Shown here: piece by piece, positions 1 to 13,666 of the stretch
Layout: each line of letters begins with the position of its first letter
Position numbering within the stretch: position 1 is the stretch's first letter
Assembly: GCF_006517625.1 (NCBI RefSeq)
Contig: NZ_VHQI01000012.1
Location: 62,001-126,000, forward strand
Length of the DNA: 64,000 bases
DNA from: Mixta tenebrionis
GTDB lineage: Bacteria > Pseudomonadota > Gammaproteobacteria > Enterobacterales > Enterobacteriaceae
Direction: 5' to 3'
The notes under the pieces: generated by a model
What the model saw: only the letters and a program-made list of their open reading frames with translations
Told to the model about the DNA's origin: nothing
The model's database searches: none
Made by a program: the position numbers and the translations under genes

Positions 1-1254
1 CGCCACCGTAAAGATCTGCTGATAGCCGTCAACCACGCTCATCCAGGCGATGTGGCGGCCATCGGGCGAAAACACTACCGCATCGCCCACCGGCGGCGTC
101 GCGCTGCGCGGCGTCAGTCGCCGCATCTCACCGCTTTGACTGTCGCACAGCATTACGCTGTTATCGCAGACGATCGCCAGGCTTCCGCCCGCAGGATGCC
201 AGCTAAACGCCGACTGCATATCCCCGGCGCCGCGGGTAATCTGGCGCGGTTCGCCGCCGCAGGGCGAAATGCTCCACAGCTGCACCACGCCGGCGTCATC
301 GCGCATTAAAAAGGCGATTTCGCTGCCGTCCGGGCTGCTGCGCAGCCAGTGGCGCGGCGCGGTGGCCAGCCCTGGATAGCGGCGCTGATGGGTAAAGGTT
401 AAACGCCGCTGCCGCACGCCGCGCGGCGGCGCCGGAAGCTGAGTAGCGGTTCCCTCCAGCGGCGCCTCGCCCGGCTGGGCATAGTCGCTCAGGCTCTCCG
501 GCAGATCGACAAGGTAAACTTCCGGCACCGTCGTACCGTCCTGCGCGCGCGTATCGCCAATAAAGGCCAGCGCCCAGCGCTGGCGGCTGCCGTCCGGGCG
601 CTGATAGCCGAGATTACCCACCCAGCCCTCTTCGTATGCGCGGTTGATTTCATCGCTGCCCGCCTGCGGCGCGGAGGTAGTGCGGCTGACCAGCACGCAG
701 AAATGGCTGCCGTCATATTCGCGCGGATGCTGTTTAACCGGGCAGACGGCATGCAGCGGTACGGCGACGCCGACGTTGCGCAGATCTTCCCGCCGGTCCC
801 ACTCATGCATCACATGGTCGTTATAGGTGAAGCTAAGGCGGCTGCCGTCGGGGCTGAAGACGTGGACATGCGATCCGCCGCGCAGCGCGCCGGGAGTGAA
901 AGGCGGCGTGATATCGCAGGCGTCGAGGTTTTCCGCTACGCCGTTTTGAATGATAACGCCGCGCCGATGGTGAAAGTCGTAGCGCCAGCTGGCGTCCGGA
1001 TGCTCCGGGCCATGAATACAGACGTAGCGCGGCGGCAGATCGGGACTAACGGTAACCACGCCTACGTGCGCGCCGTCGCGCGCCTGATAGAGAATTTCCG
1101 TCGCTCCGCTCGCCACGTTGACGCGCTCAATGGTCAGGCCGGTAAAAGAGGCGCCGGAAGGGCGCACATCATAGGCCAGCCACTGGCTGTCGGCAGTCCA
1201 GACGTTGATATTGGTCAGCTGGTGATGGCGCGGAGCGAAAGTAAGCTGTTTCAT
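1..1254 (-). CDS. yidR: YidR-like protein, DUF3748 (partial)
   Basis: The minus-strand frame opens with an ATG at 1252-1254 and stays open for 418 codons to the left edge, so the C-terminus is outside the window. The product reads like E. coli YidR: an N-terminal stretch about the text HQLTNINVWTADSQWLAYD, a middle GALRGGSHVHVFSPDG segment and repeated SPDG/HPAGG turns typical of TolB-type beta-propeller blades. The role of YidR is not known; a periplasmic or cytosolic propeller-fold protein is an inference from the repeats. No obvious signal peptide is seen. It lies just downstream of the yidA terminator, so it probably has its own promoter or is reached by read-through. Confidence 0.85.
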   Translation of the reverse strand, partial: MKQLTFAPRHHQLTNINVWTADSQWLAYDVRPSGASFTGLTIERVNVASGATEILYQARDGAHVGVVTVSPDLPPRYVCIHGPEHPDASWRYDFHHRRGVIIQNGVAENLDACDITPPFTPGALRGGSHVHVFSPDGSRLSFTYNDHVMHEWDRREDLRNVGVAVPLHAVCPVKQHPREYDGSHFCVLVSRTTSAPQAGSDEINRAYEEGWVGNLGYQRPDGSRQRWALAFIGDTRAQDGTTVPEVYLVDLPESLSDYAQPGEAPLEGTATQLPAPPRGVRQRRLTFTHQRRYPGLATAPRHWLRSSPDGSEIAFLMRDDAGVVQLWSISPCGGEPRQITRGAGDMQSAFSWHPAGGSLAIVCDNSVMLCDSQSGEMRRLTPRSATPPVGDAVVFSPDGRHIAWMSVVDGYQQIFTVA

Positions 1255-1257
1255 AAA

Positions 1258-1290
1258 TAAAAACCCTGCGGCGAAGTATCGCCTCAGGGT
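1258..1290 (-). terminator. Rho-independent terminator after yidA
   Basis: On the minus strand ACCCTG-a-GGCG pairs with CGCC-g-CAGGGT around a short loop and is followed by a run of five T. It sits 21 bases past the yidA stop codon and overlaps the 5' leader of yidR. Confidence 0.75.
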
Positions 1291-1311
1291 AAAAGATTCG
1301 GCGGCAAAAAC

Positions 1312-2121
1312 CTACAGTACAAATTTCTCAATGGCGTAAGCCACGCCATCTTCCAGATTGGTTTTAGTCACGTAGTCCGCAACTTTTTTTACCGAGTCGA
1401 TCGCATTGCCCATCGCCACGCCGACGCCGGCATACTCCAGCATCGCGATATCATTTTCCTGATCGCCGATAGTCATCACCTCTTCCGGCCTGATATTCAG
1501 CGCATCGGCAAGCGCTTTAACGCCGGTGCCTTTGGTGACGCGCTTATCCAGAATCTCCAGAAAGTAAGGGGCGCTTTTTAACACCGTATATTTCTCACGC
1601 ACTTCCGCCGGGATACGCGCGATGGCCTGATCCAGAATTTCCGGCTCATCGATCATCATCACCTTCAGGAAGGTGGTGTTCGGATCCATTTTCTCCGCCT
1701 CGCAGAAAACCAGCGGAATGGTGGCAACGAAGGATTCATGTACCGTGTAGCGGCTGATATCCCGATTAGCGGTATACAGCGTATGGCGATCGAGCGCGTG
1801 GAAATGCGAGCCTACCTCGCGCGAAAGCTGTTCCAGATAGCGATAATCATCGTAGCTTAACGCGGTCTGCGCCACCGTGCTGCCGTCGTTCGCCTTCTGG
1901 ACCAGAGCGCCGTTATAGGTGATGCAGTAATCCTGCGGCTGGTTCATATCCAGCGCTTTCAGGTAACTTTCCACGCCGGCATAGGGACGCCCGGTGGTAA
2001 GAACAACGTTAACCCCGCGCTTACGGGCGCGGGCGATAGCCTGCTTAACCGCAGGTGAGATGGTGTGATCCGGCAGCAGCAGCGTGCCGTCCATATCGAT
2101 AGCAATAAGTTTTATGGACAT
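1312..2121 (-). CDS. yidA: HAD-family sugar phosphatase YidA
   Basis: Cof-type haloacid dehalogenase phosphatase of 269 residues, the length of E. coli YidA, which hydrolyses sugar phosphates such as erythrose 4-phosphate and alpha-glucose 1-phosphate in the cytosol. HAD motif I is DMDGT near residue 9-13, motif II is the TTGRP region, and motif IV is GDQENDIAML near residue 215. The start at the ATG of MSIKLIAIDMDGT was chosen because it matches the family; the frame extends 11 codons further upstream. It ends at a clear hairpin terminator. Confidence 0.95.
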   Translation of the reverse strand: MSIKLIAIDMDGTLLLPDHTISPAVKQAIARARKRGVNVVLTTGRPYAGVESYLKALDMNQPQDYCITYNGALVQKANDGSTVAQTALSYDDYRYLEQLSREVGSHFHALDRHTLYTANRDISRYTVHESFVATIPLVFCEAEKMDPNTTFLKVMMIDEPEILDQAIARIPAEVREKYTVLKSAPYFLEILDKRVTKGTGVKALADALNIRPEEVMTIGDQENDIAMLEYAGVGVAMGNAIDSVKKVADYVTKTNLEDGVAYAIEKFVL

Positions 2122-2318
2122 AGTTTTCTTCAGGGTAATGGCGACAGTTCTCATCCTGGCACGATCCGGGGCAAAAAACAGTATTCATGGTGCGGCGGAG
2201 CGGAACCTGAAGATTTTAACGCGCGGGAAAAGCAGCATGACCGGGCGACAAACGACGTTGAATGATAATAATCACCGCTTCGCCATGAACGCCATGATGA
2301 AACGGTGAAAGTAAGAAG

Positions 2319-2717
2319 TTAGCTGAACAGTTTACCTTTCAGCAGGTTCATGCCGGCCGTCAGTAAATCGTTGTCCGCTTCGGCGTGAACCTCACCCTTC
2401 GGTGAAAGCGTATCGATAATCGTCGGCAGATACTGCGCCACCATAGAAGAGGCGGCCTGGGTATCGATGCCCAGTTTGGCGCCAAGCTGCGCCAGCGCCG
2501 GGCTGCCCAGCACCGCCAGCACCTGCTCGGAGCTGAGCAGCTGGTTAGCCTGCGAGCTGCTCAGCCAGGACATAACGATTTCGCCAAGCCCGCCCTGACG
2601 AAATTTTTCCAGCAGCGCCTGAACGCCGCCCTGCTGGTTAACCCAGCTTAAAATGGCCTGATATTTAGCCGCGTCGCCGTTCAACAACATGCCGGCAACC
2701 TGATCGAAAAGTCCCAT
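2319..2717 (-). CDS. yidB: YidB family protein (DUF937)
   Basis: A 132-residue protein starting MGLFDQVAGML, the same length and start as E. coli YidB. It is small and mostly helical, rich in Ala, Leu and Gln, with no catalytic motif that I can see. It sits between gyrB and yidA as in E. coli. Its function is unknown; DUF937 proteins are only described as conserved cytosolic proteins. A promoter is expected in the short gap behind the gyrB terminator. Confidence 0.92.
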   Translation of the reverse strand: MGLFDQVAGMLLNGDAAKYQAILSWVNQQGGVQALLEKFRQGGLGEIVMSWLSSSQANQLLSSEQVLAVLGSPALAQLGAKLGIDTQAASSMVAQYLPTIIDTLSPKGEVHAEADNDLLTAGMNLLKGKLFS

Positions 2718-2769
2718 TTAATGCTCCTTAGTCGCGTTTAAAACGTCCTGTAACAGCCAGTGGCTGGAT

Positions 2770-2798
2770 AAAAAAATGCCGCGCATCGGTGCGCGGCA
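2770..2798 (-). terminator. Rho-independent terminator after gyrB
   Basis: On the minus strand TGCCGCGC pairs with GCGCGGCA across a seven-base loop and is followed by six T, 13 bases beyond the gyrB stop codon. Confidence 0.88.
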
Positions 2799-2810
2799 GA
2801 AGGGTTTGGA

Positions 2811-6322
<3,512 letters not shown>

Positions 6323-6547
6323 GAAATAATCCAAAGCGATGGCGTGACAGTAAAGGCCGTGGTGCTGAGGCGGGTTTTCTCAGGTCAGGCAATACTCCAA
6401 ACATGAGTAAACGCTTACTTGTCATACAATATGGGGCTAAACGCGCGTTTTACAAGGGCCGGCTATGCCGTAATAGCGCCGCGCCGGGCGACAAAGCTGC
6501 CGCAACGGCAGGCAGCCCGGCATGCGCCAGGGCTGCGGGCGACGCCG
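6323..6547 (-). other. Unusual dnaN-recF spacer with candidate promoter
   Basis: A 225-base gap between the dnaN stop and recF start, with no credible reading frame. On the minus strand TTGTAA (6450-6455) and TATTGT (6426-6431) are separated by 18 bases, a plausible sigma-70 promoter for recF and gyrB. GC-rich self-complementary stretches lie between it and dnaN (around 6470-6540). The promoter call is by eye only. Confidence 0.4.
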
Positions 6548-7648
6548 TCAAAGACGCATCGGCATCACGACATAAGCCGCGCTCTGACTCGCCTCATCTT
6601 CAATCTGCACGCTGGAGACCGAATCGGTCAGCAGCAGACGCACGTTTTCGCATTTTAACGCGTTGAGCACATCCAGCACGTAGCTGACGTTAAAGCCGAT
6701 CTCCAGATCGCTGCCGCCATAGGTGACGTCGAGGATCTCTTCCGCCTCTTCCTGCTCCGGGTTGTTAGCGGTAATCCTGAGCTGGTTCTGGCTGATGTAG
6801 AGACGCACGCCGCGGAATTTTTCATTCGACAAAATAGCGGCGCGGGCAAACGCCTGCTTCAGCAGATCGCAGCCCGCCTCCAGCGTTTTGTCCGGATTTT
6901 TCGGCAGCACGCGGCGGTAGTCGGGGAAGCGCCCGTCCACCAGCTTGGAGGTAAAGATGAAATCGCCGACGTGCGCGCGAATATTGCTGCTGCCGATCTG
7001 GATCTGCAGCGGCGTCTCGCCGCCGTCCAGCAGGCGTACCAGTTCCGTCACGCCTTTGCGCGGCACAATAACTGAATGGTTTGGCAACGGCTGCCCTACC
7101 GGCATCGAACAGACCGCCAGACGATGGCCGTCGGTGGCAACGGTGCGCAGCTCTTCCCCTTCGGTTTCAAACAGCATGCCGTTAAGGTAGTAACGCACAT
7201 CCTGATGCGCCATTGAGAACTGCGTCGCCTCAATCAAACGCTTCAGCGTCGCCTGCGGCAGGGTAAATTCCACCTCGCTCTGCCAGTCGTCGAGGTTGGG
7301 AAAATCGCTGGCGGGCAGGGTGGAGAGCGAGAAACGACTGCGCCCGGAGCGCACCAGCATTCTGTCGCCTTCCAGCACGACGCTGATTTCCGCCGCTTCC
7401 GGCAGGCCGCGGCAGATATCCAAAAACTTACGCGCCGGCACGGTAGTGGCGCCCGGCTCGTGCGGCTGCGTCAGCGTAACGCGCGCAACCATCTCCATTT
7501 CTAAATCCGTTCCGGTCAGCAACAGGCTGCCGTCGTTTACCTGCAGCAGCAGGTTGCCCAAAATCGGCAACGTTGGACGTCCGCCTAACGGACCGCTCAC
7601 CTGCTGTAGCGGCTTAAGTAATTGCTCGCGTTCTACAATAAATTTCAT
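6548..7648 (-). CDS. dnaN: DNA polymerase III beta clamp
   Basis: The sliding clamp that tethers DNA polymerase III to DNA. The product has 366 residues, exactly the E. coli length, starting MKFIVEREQLLKPLQQVSG and ending VVMPMRL, the conserved C-terminal strand that lines the protein-binding cleft. Three repeated clamp domains of about 120 residues each fill the sequence. It starts four bases after the dnaA stop codon, so the two are translated from one transcript. Confidence 0.99.
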   Translation of the reverse strand: MKFIVEREQLLKPLQQVSGPLGGRPTLPILGNLLLQVNDGSLLLTGTDLEMEMVARVTLTQPHEPGATTVPARKFLDICRGLPEAAEISVVLEGDRMLVRSGRSRFSLSTLPASDFPNLDDWQSEVEFTLPQATLKRLIEATQFSMAHQDVRYYLNGMLFETEGEELRTVATDGHRLAVCSMPVGQPLPNHSVIVPRKGVTELVRLLDGGETPLQIQIGSSNIRAHVGDFIFTSKLVDGRFPDYRRVLPKNPDKTLEAGCDLLKQAFARAAILSNEKFRGVRLYISQNQLRITANNPEQEEAEEILDVTYGGSDLEIGFNVSYVLDVLNALKCENVRLLLTDSVSSVQIEDEASQSAAYVVMPMRL

Positions 7649-7652
7649 AGCG

Positions 7653-9047
7653 TCAGGAAGATAATGTTCTGATTAAATTCGAAAAATCTTCTTTAATGTC
7701 GTGACTCTCTTCACGTAGCTGCTCGATTTTACGGCAGGCATGCAGCACGGTGGTATGGTCACGACCCCCGAAAGCATCACCGATTTCCGGCAGGCTGTGG
7801 TTGGTCAGCTCTTTCGCCATCGCCATCGCCATCTGGCGCGGGCGCGCTACCGAGCGCGAGCGGCGTTTAGAGAGCAGATCGGCCACCTTGATTTTGTAAT
7901 ATTCCGCCACCGTTTTCTGAATATTGTCGATGGTCACCAGCTTTTCCTGCAGCGCCAGCAGATCGCGCAGCGCTTCGCGCACGAAATCAATGGTGATGGC
8001 GCGCCCGGTAAAGTTGGCGTTGGCGATAACGCGGTTCAGCGCCCCTTCCAGCTCGCGCACGTTGGAGCGCAGGCGCTTGGCGATAAAGAAGGCCACTTCG
8101 CCCGGCAGGCGGATATCATTCTCATCCGCTTTTTTCATCAGGATCGCCACGCGGGTTTCCAGCTCCGGCGGCTCGATAGCCACCGTCAGCCCCCAGCCAA
8201 AGCGCGATTTCAGGCGATCTTCCACGCCGTTGATCTCTTTTGGGTAGCGGTCGGAGGTTAAAATAATTTGCTGGTTGCCCTCCAGCAGCGCGTTGAAGGT
8301 GTGGAAAAACTCCTCCTGCGAGCGCTCTTTATTGGCGAAGAACTGAATATCATCGATAAGCAGCGCATCCACCGAGCGGTAGTAACGCTTGAACTCTTCG
8401 ATGGCGTTATTCTGCAGCGCCTTCACCATATCCTGCACAAAACGCTCCGAGTGCATATAGACCACTTTCGCATTGGGCTTGCGGGCGATAATGCCGTTGC
8501 CGACGGCGTGCAGGAGGTGAGTTTTACCCAGGCCGGTGCCGCCGTAAAGAAACAGCGGGTTGTAGGCGCCGCCGGGATTATCCGCTACCTGACGCGCCGC
8601 CGCGCGCGCCAGCTGGTTGGATTTACCTTCGACGAAGTTATCGAAATTATGTTTGGCGTTAACGTTCGAGCGCCATGAGCGCTCCGCCGGCGCGGGCACG
8701 CTGTCCCAGCTGGGACGCGCCGCAGGCTGTACCGGCGCGACGCTGGCGGCTACCGGCGCCGCAACGCTGGCGACGGCAGGCTGCGGGATGGTCTGCGTCA
8801 TCGGCTTGCTGCCAACCTCAAAGCGCAGCTGCGGCGCATCCGCTCCGCAAAAATCATTAAGCAGCCCATTGATATTATTGAGATATTTATCTCTTACCCA
8901 GTCGAGTACGAACCGATTCGGGGCATATAAGGCCAGCGTATTGTCGTTCAGTTCAGCCTGCAGCGGACGTATCCACATGCTGAATTCAGTGGCAGGTAGC
9001 TCATCCTGCAAACGGGCAAGACACTGTTGCCAAAGCGAAAGTGACAC
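7653..9047 (-). CDS. dnaA: Chromosomal replication initiator DnaA
   Basis: Initiator ATPase that melts oriC. The GTG at 9045-9047 was chosen as start because it gives [20 protein letters not shown], the known N-terminus, and has a GGAG ribosome site upstream; the frame is open for another 18 codons. The product has 464 residues: N-terminal DnaB/DiaA-interaction domain I, a variable linker rich in Ala, Pro and Val, AAA+ domain III (Walker A GGTGLGKT, Walker [10 protein letters not shown]) and DNA-binding domain IV with the signature [11 protein letters not shown]. Only the linker differs clearly from E. coli. A perfect DnaA box lies upstream, in keeping with autoregulation. Confidence 0.99.
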   Translation of the reverse strand: MSLSLWQQCLARLQDELPATEFSMWIRPLQAELNDNTLALYAPNRFVLDWVRDKYLNNINGLLNDFCGADAPQLRFEVGSKPMTQTIPQPAVASVAAPVAASVAPVQPAARPSWDSVPAPAERSWRSNVNAKHNFDNFVEGKSNQLARAAARQVADNPGGAYNPLFLYGGTGLGKTHLLHAVGNGIIARKPNAKVVYMHSERFVQDMVKALQNNAIEEFKRYYRSVDALLIDDIQFFANKERSQEEFFHTFNALLEGNQQIILTSDRYPKEINGVEDRLKSRFGWGLTVAIEPPELETRVAILMKKADENDIRLPGEVAFFIAKRLRSNVRELEGALNRVIANANFTGRAITIDFVREALRDLLALQEKLVTIDNIQKTVAEYYKIKVADLLSKRRSRSVARPRQMAMAMAKELTNHSLPEIGDAFGGRDHTTVLHACRKIEQLREESHDIKEDFSNLIRTLSS

Positions 9048-9252
9048 GGCGGACTCCACTCGAACAAAATCGATAAGAAAACAGGCGCTGAAACAGATCA
9101 ATCATCATTGTTGACGCATGTCAGTGACAGACATACGAACCGCTATCCGCGGTTGCTCCGATCGCGATCGCAGAGAGGATCGTTAGCGGAAGGGCGGATC
9201 ATAGCGCAAAGCGAGACAGAGATCTTCACTTTCTACACAGTTTTGATCCATT

Positions 9253-9261
9253 TTATCCACA
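9253..9261 (+). promoter_or_regulatory. DnaA box upstream of dnaA
   Basis: TTATCCACA is a perfect match to the strong DnaA box and lies about 210 bases upstream of the dnaA start codon. In E. coli a box in the same place mediates repression of dnaA by its own product. A weaker look-alike, TTCTACACA, lies at about 9231. No gene is visible in the surrounding 9048-9643 gap, which carries only these dnaA and rpmH control regions. Confidence 0.75.
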
Positions 9262-9400
9262 GGCATCGGACGAAGCTAAGTTTACGTCAGGCTGGTTAAA
9301 AGGGACTACCGATCCGCCATATTGATGCAAATATTCGGCCTCCGTCACGTTATTACCGCAACGGCAATGAAAACGATCGCCAGAAGATCCTGGGCGATCC

Positions 9401-9428
9401 TTGCGCTTTAGCACGGACGCCGTATAAT
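9401..9428 (+). promoter_or_regulatory. Upstream rpmH promoter
   Basis: TTGCGC and TATAAT are separated by 16 bases. The -10 hexamer is perfect. The position, about 215 bases upstream of rpmH and facing it, fits one of the rpmH-rnpA promoters known in E. coli. Confidence 0.65.
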
Positions 9429-9516
9429 TCCCGTCCCGGCGTGATGCGCCTTGTCGATTTCGACAGGAATTGCAGGTCGATTCGGGCAGCCAGGCGCGCG
9501 CAGCAAGCGAAGTAAA

Positions 9517-9545
9517 TTGACTCCGGACTGTACAATTATTACAAT
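9517..9545 (+). promoter_or_regulatory. Downstream rpmH promoter
   Basis: TTGACT and TACAAT are separated by exactly 17 bases, a near-consensus sigma-70 promoter about 100 bases upstream of the rpmH start codon. It would drive rpmH, rnpA, yidD and yidC. Confidence 0.75.
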
Positions 9546-9631
9546 CCCGCCTCTTTATTAAAGATACACTGAGGCGTCGGTCGTTTTACGGAACCGGGTA
9601 CGCGTCACCACGTGAAATTTTTCAAGTTTAG

Positions 9632-9784
<153 letters not shown>

Positions 9785-9801
9785 TAAAAGCTAACCCATA
9801 A

Positions 9802-10161
9802 GTGGTTAAGCTCGCATTTCCCAGGGAGTTACGTTTGCTAACTCCCACTCATTTCACTTTCGTCTTCCAGCAGCCACAACGGGCTGGCACGCCGCAAATT
9901 ACTATTCTCGGCCGCCTTAATTCGCTGGGGCATCCCCGTATCGGTCTTACCGTCGCGAAAAAAAACGTTAAGCGTGCGCACGAGCGTAACCGGATCAAGC
10001 GATTGACCCGCGAAAGCTTTCGCCTGCGCCAGCACGAACTCCCCGCAATGGATTTTGTGGTCGTGGCCAAGAAAGGGGTAGCCGACCTCGATAACCGTGC
10101 GCTACTGGAAGCGTTGGAGAAATTATGGCGTCGTCACTGTCGCCTGGCGCGCGGCTCCTGA
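9802..10161 (+). CDS. rnpA: Ribonuclease P protein component
   Basis: The basic protein subunit that binds the catalytic RNA of RNase P, which removes 5' leaders from tRNA precursors. The product has 119 residues, as in E. coli, starts at a GTG ([12 protein letters not shown]) and contains the RNA-binding signature [16 protein letters not shown]. Its last 37 bases overlap yidD in another frame, as in related genomes, which couples the two translationally. Confidence 0.98.
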   Translation: MVKLAFPRELRLLTPTHFTFVFQQPQRAGTPQITILGRLNSLGHPRIGLTVAKKNVKRAHERNRIKRLTRESFRLRQHELPAMDFVVVAKKGVADLDNRALLEALEKLWRRHCRLARGS

Positions 10162-10382
10162 TTGCGCTGATCCGCGTTTACCAACGCGTCATTAGCCCGC
10201 TTCTGGGACCCCACTGCCGTTTTAACCCGACCTGTTCGCATTATGGCGTTGTCGCCCTGCGCAGGTTCGGGATGATAAAAGGCAGTTGGTTGACGCTGAA
10301 ACGCGTATTAAAATGCCACCCTTTAAACCCGGGTGGCGACGATCCGGTGCCGCCAAAAACCGACGATAACAGAGAACATTAA
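10125..10382 (+). CDS. yidD: Membrane protein insertion efficiency factor YidD
   Basis: An 85-residue protein with an amphipathic N-terminus ([16 protein letters not shown]) and the conserved cysteine-containing FNPTCSHYG and KCHPLNPGG motifs of the YidD/DUF37 family. It associates with the inner membrane and assists YidC-dependent insertion. It starts inside rnpA (37-base overlap) and ends two bases before yidC, so the three genes are tightly coupled. Confidence 0.96.
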   Translation: MASSLSPGARLLIALIRVYQRVISPLLGPHCRFNPTCSHYGVVALRRFGMIKGSWLTLKRVLKCHPLNPGGDDPVPPKTDDNREH

Positions 10383-10384
10383 CG

Positions 10385-12028
10385 ATGGATTCGCAACGCA
10401 ATCTTTTTCTCATCGCTTTTCTGTTCGTGTCTTTCATGATCTGGCAAGCCTGGCAGACGGACCACGCTCCGCAGCCGCAGCAAACTCAGACCACGCAAAA
10501 CACGACAGCTGCCGGTGATGCCGCTAATCAGGGCGTGCCCGCCAGCGGTCAGGGCAAAACGATCGCCGTTAAGACCGATGTCCTGTCTTTGAACATCAAT
10601 ACCCGCGGTGGCGATGTAGAACAGGCGCAGCTGCTGACTTTCCCGGATAAGCTGGGTTCCTCTCAGCCTTTCCAGCTGCTGGAAACCTCTCCCGCCTTTT
10701 TATATCAGGCGCAGAGCGGCCTGACCGGCAGGAACGGACCGGATAACCCGAATAACGGCGCCCGCCCGCTGTATACCACGACGCAGGATAGCTTTGAGCT
10801 GGCCGACGGCCAGAATGAATTGCGTATTCCGATGACCTTCACCGCAGAAAACGGCGCCGTCTATACCAAGACCTTTGTGCTGAAGCGCGGCGAATATGCC
10901 ATCGACGTCGAATATCAGATCAATAACGCTACCCAGCAGCCGCTGGAAGTCGCTATGTTCGGCCAGCTGAAGCAGACTATCGATCTGCCGAAGCACCGCG
11001 ATACCGGCAGCAATAACTTTGCTCTGCATACTTTCCGCGGCGCGGCCTACTCCACCAGCGATGATAAATATCAGAAATATAAGTTTGATAACATCGCTGA
11101 TAACGAAAACCTGAGCGCCACCACCGCTAACGGCTGGGTGGCCATGCTGCAGCAATATTTTGCTACCGCATGGGTGCCGCGCACCGCCGGCAATAACACG
11201 CTTTATACCAGCAACCTGGGCAACGGCATCGCCGCTGTTGGCTATAAGTCCGCGCCGGTAGCCGTCGCTGCAGGAGCGCAGCAGACGCTGGCCGCCACGC
11301 TGTGGGTAGGCCCGGAAATTCAGGACAAAATGGCGGCCGTAGCGCCGCATCTCGACCTGACCGTTGACTACGGCTGGCTGTGGTTTATCTCTCAGCCGCT
11401 GTTTAAACTGCTGAAGTTCCTGCACAGCTTTATCGGCAACTGGGGCTTCTCTATTATCGTTATTACCTTTATCGTTCGTGGCATCATGTACCCGTTGACC
11501 AAGGCGCAGTACACCTCCATGGCGAAGATGCGTATGCTGCAGCCGAAAATCCAGGAGATGCGCGAGCGCCTGGGTGACGATAAACAGCGTATGAGCCAGG
11601 AAATGATGGCGCTGTATAAATCAGAGAAGGTGAATCCGCTGGGCGGCTGTCTGCCTCTGGTGATTCAGATGCCGATCTTCCTGGCGCTCTACTACATGCT
11701 GATGGGCTCGGTAGAACTGCGTCATGCGCCGTTTGCGCTGTGGATCCACGACCTCTCTGCGCAGGACCCCTACTACATCCTGCCGATCCTGATGGGCGTA
11801 ACGATGTTCTTCATTCAGAAGATGTCGCCGACCACCGTGACCGATCCGATGCAGCAGAAGATCATGACCTTTATGCCGGTAATCTTCACCGTATTCTTCC
11901 TGTGGTTCCCGTCAGGTCTGGTGCTGTATTACATCGTCAGCAACCTGGTGACCATCCTCCAGCAGCAGCTGATCTATCGCGGGCTGGAAAAACGCGGCCT
12001 GCACAGCCGCGACAAGAAGAAAGCGTAA
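10385..12028 (+). CDS. yidC: Membrane protein insertase YidC
   Basis: Inner-membrane insertase acting with or without SecYEG; atp subunits a and c encoded further on in this window are classical substrates. The product has 547 residues. The first transmembrane segment is [17 protein letters not shown] (residues 6-22), then comes a large periplasmic beta-sandwich domain to about residue 340, and then five C-terminal membrane segments, with the conserved hydrophilic-groove arginine in [14 protein letters not shown]. The C-terminal tail is short and basic (SRDKKKA). A strong terminator follows. Confidence 0.98.
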   Translation: MDSQRNLFLIAFLFVSFMIWQAWQTDHAPQPQQTQTTQNTTAAGDAANQGVPASGQGKTIAVKTDVLSLNINTRGGDVEQAQLLTFPDKLGSSQPFQLLETSPAFLYQAQSGLTGRNGPDNPNNGARPLYTTTQDSFELADGQNELRIPMTFTAENGAVYTKTFVLKRGEYAIDVEYQINNATQQPLEVAMFGQLKQTIDLPKHRDTGSNNFALHTFRGAAYSTSDDKYQKYKFDNIADNENLSATTANGWVAMLQQYFATAWVPRTAGNNTLYTSNLGNGIAAVGYKSAPVAVAAGAQQTLAATLWVGPEIQDKMAAVAPHLDLTVDYGWLWFISQPLFKLLKFLHSFIGNWGFSIIVITFIVRGIMYPLTKAQYTSMAKMRMLQPKIQEMRERLGDDKQRMSQEMMALYKSEKVNPLGGCLPLVIQMPIFLALYYMLMGSVELRHAPFALWIHDLSAQDPYYILPILMGVTMFFIQKMSPTTVTDPMQQKIMTFMPVIFTVFFLWFPSGLVLYYIVSNLVTILQQQLIYRGLEKRGLHSRDKKKA

Positions 12029-12061
12029 CGGCCTGAGCTGAAACAGTTTCGGGCAGAACCC

Positions 12062-12095
12062 AACAGGGGCGGATTTTACCGCCCCTGTTTATTTG
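12062..12095 (+). terminator. Rho-independent terminator after yidC
   Basis: AACAGGGGCGG and its exact complement CCGCCCCTGTT enclose a six-base loop and are followed by T-rich sequence, 34 bases past the yidC stop. mnmE, 127 bases further on, therefore probably needs its own promoter or read-through. Confidence 0.85.
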
Positions 12096-12221
12096 TGGCC
12101 GTCCGGACATCATAATTGATGTAGCGGATCGACAACCAGCAAACATAGTCAAGGCGCAGGCGCCTTTCATCTGAGGCTGCCGGCTGCCCTTCTTTTTTAC
12201 CAGCCTGTTGAGAGAGTTTCC

Positions 12222-13586
12222 ATGAGCCACAGCGATACGATTGTCGCCCAGGCCACACCGCCGGGACGCGGCGGCGTGGGTATTCTGCGTATTTCCGGCA
12301 GCCAGGCGGCGGATGTCGCCCGGCAGCTGTTGGGTAAACTGCCGAAACCGCGCTATGCCGACTATCTGCCGTTTAAGGCGGCTGACGGCACTACCCTCGA
12401 TCAGGGCATTGCGCTGTGGTTTCCTGGGCCGCACTCTTTTACCGGCGAGGATGTGCTGGAGCTGCAGGGGCACGGCGGCCCGGTGATTCTCGATCTGCTG
12501 CTGAAGCGCATCGCCGCGCTGCCCGGCGTGCGCATCGCCAGGCCCGGCGAGTTTTCCGAACGCGCCTTTCTTAACGATAAGCTGGATTTAGCCCAGGCCG
12601 AGGCGATTGCCGACCTGATCGACGCCAGCTCAGAGCAGACGGCGCGTTCGGCGTTAAATTCATTGCAGGGCGCGTTTTCCATGCGCGTCAATCATCTTGT
12701 GGAAGCACTTACTAACTTGCGCATCTATGTGGAAGCGGCAATCGACTTTCCGGATGAGGAGATCGACTTCCTTTCCGATGGCAAAATTGAAGCCCGGTTA
12801 AATGAGGTCATCAACGATCTGAACGCCGTGCGCGCCGAGGCGCGCCAGGGCAGCCTGCTGCGCGAAGGGATGAAGGTGGTGATTGCCGGTCGTCCCAACG
12901 CCGGAAAATCGAGCCTGCTTAACGCGCTGGCCGGGCGTGAGGCCGCGATCGTTACGGATATTGCCGGCACCACGCGCGACGTACTGCGCGAGCATATCCA
13001 TATCGACGGGATGCCGCTGCATATTATTGATACCGCAGGCCTGCGCGAGGCCAGCGATGAGGTGGAGCGTATCGGCATCGAGCGCGCCTGGCAGGAGATT
13101 GAACAGGCGGATCGGGTGCTGTTTATGGTTGACGGCACCACTACCGCGGATACCGAGCCGGCCGCTATCTGGCCCGATTTTATCAGCCGCCTGCCAGCTT
13201 CGCTGCCGATTACCGTGGTGCGCAATAAGGCGGACGTCACCGGCGAATCGTCCGGCCTGACGGAAGTAAATGGTTACTCACTTATTCGTCTGTCGGCGCG
13301 TACCGGCGAGGGCGTAGATCTGTTGCGCGATCATCTGAAACAGAGTATGGGCTTTAATGACCATATGGAAGGAGGTTTTCTGGCGCGTCGGCGACACTTG
13401 CAGGCTCTTGAGTTAGCGGATACTCACTTACAGCAGGGTAAAGCACAGCTGCTCGGCGCATGGGCGGGTGAACTGTTAGCCGAAGAGCTGCGGCTGGCGC
13501 AGCAGGCGCTAAGTGAAATTACCGGGGAATTTACCTCTGACGATCTGCTGGGACGGATCTTTTCCAGCTTCTGTATCGGTAAATAA
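12222..13586 (+). CDS. mnmE: tRNA modification GTPase MnmE
   Basis: GTPase that works with MnmG (encoded in this window at 50.7-52.6 kb) to place 5-carboxymethylaminomethyl groups on wobble uridine of certain tRNAs. The product has 454 residues: an N-terminal tetrahydrofolate-binding domain ([15 protein letters not shown]), a helical domain interrupted by the G domain ([25 protein letters not shown]) and the C-terminal CIGK, which contains the catalytic-site cysteine. Length matches E. coli. It is the last core gene before the accessory block. Confidence 0.98.
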   Translation: MSHSDTIVAQATPPGRGGVGILRISGSQAADVARQLLGKLPKPRYADYLPFKAADGTTLDQGIALWFPGPHSFTGEDVLELQGHGGPVILDLLLKRIAALPGVRIARPGEFSERAFLNDKLDLAQAEAIADLIDASSEQTARSALNSLQGAFSMRVNHLVEALTNLRIYVEAAIDFPDEEIDFLSDGKIEARLNEVINDLNAVRAEARQGSLLREGMKVVIAGRPNAGKSSLLNALAGREAAIVTDIAGTTRDVLREHIHIDGMPLHIIDTAGLREASDEVERIGIERAWQEIEQADRVLFMVDGTTTADTEPAAIWPDFISRLPASLPITVVRNKADVTGESSGLTEVNGYSLIRLSARTGEGVDLLRDHLKQSMGFNDHMEGGFLARRRHLQALELADTHLQQGKAQLLGAWAGELLAEELRLAQQALSEITGEFTSDDLLGRIFSSFCIGK

Positions 13587-13627
13587 GTTTCGTCACGCCG
13601 AACGGAAAACGAAGCATGGGAAAAAAT

Positions 13628-13652
13628 AAAGGCGCCGAAGCGGCGCCTTTTC
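13628..13652. terminator. Bidirectional terminator, mnmE / autotransporter
   Basis: AAAGGCGCCG and CGGCGCCTTT face each other around three bases, with A and T runs on the two sides, so it can serve both converging genes. Confidence 0.8.
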
Positions 13653-13666
13653 TGTAGGTGAATTTA

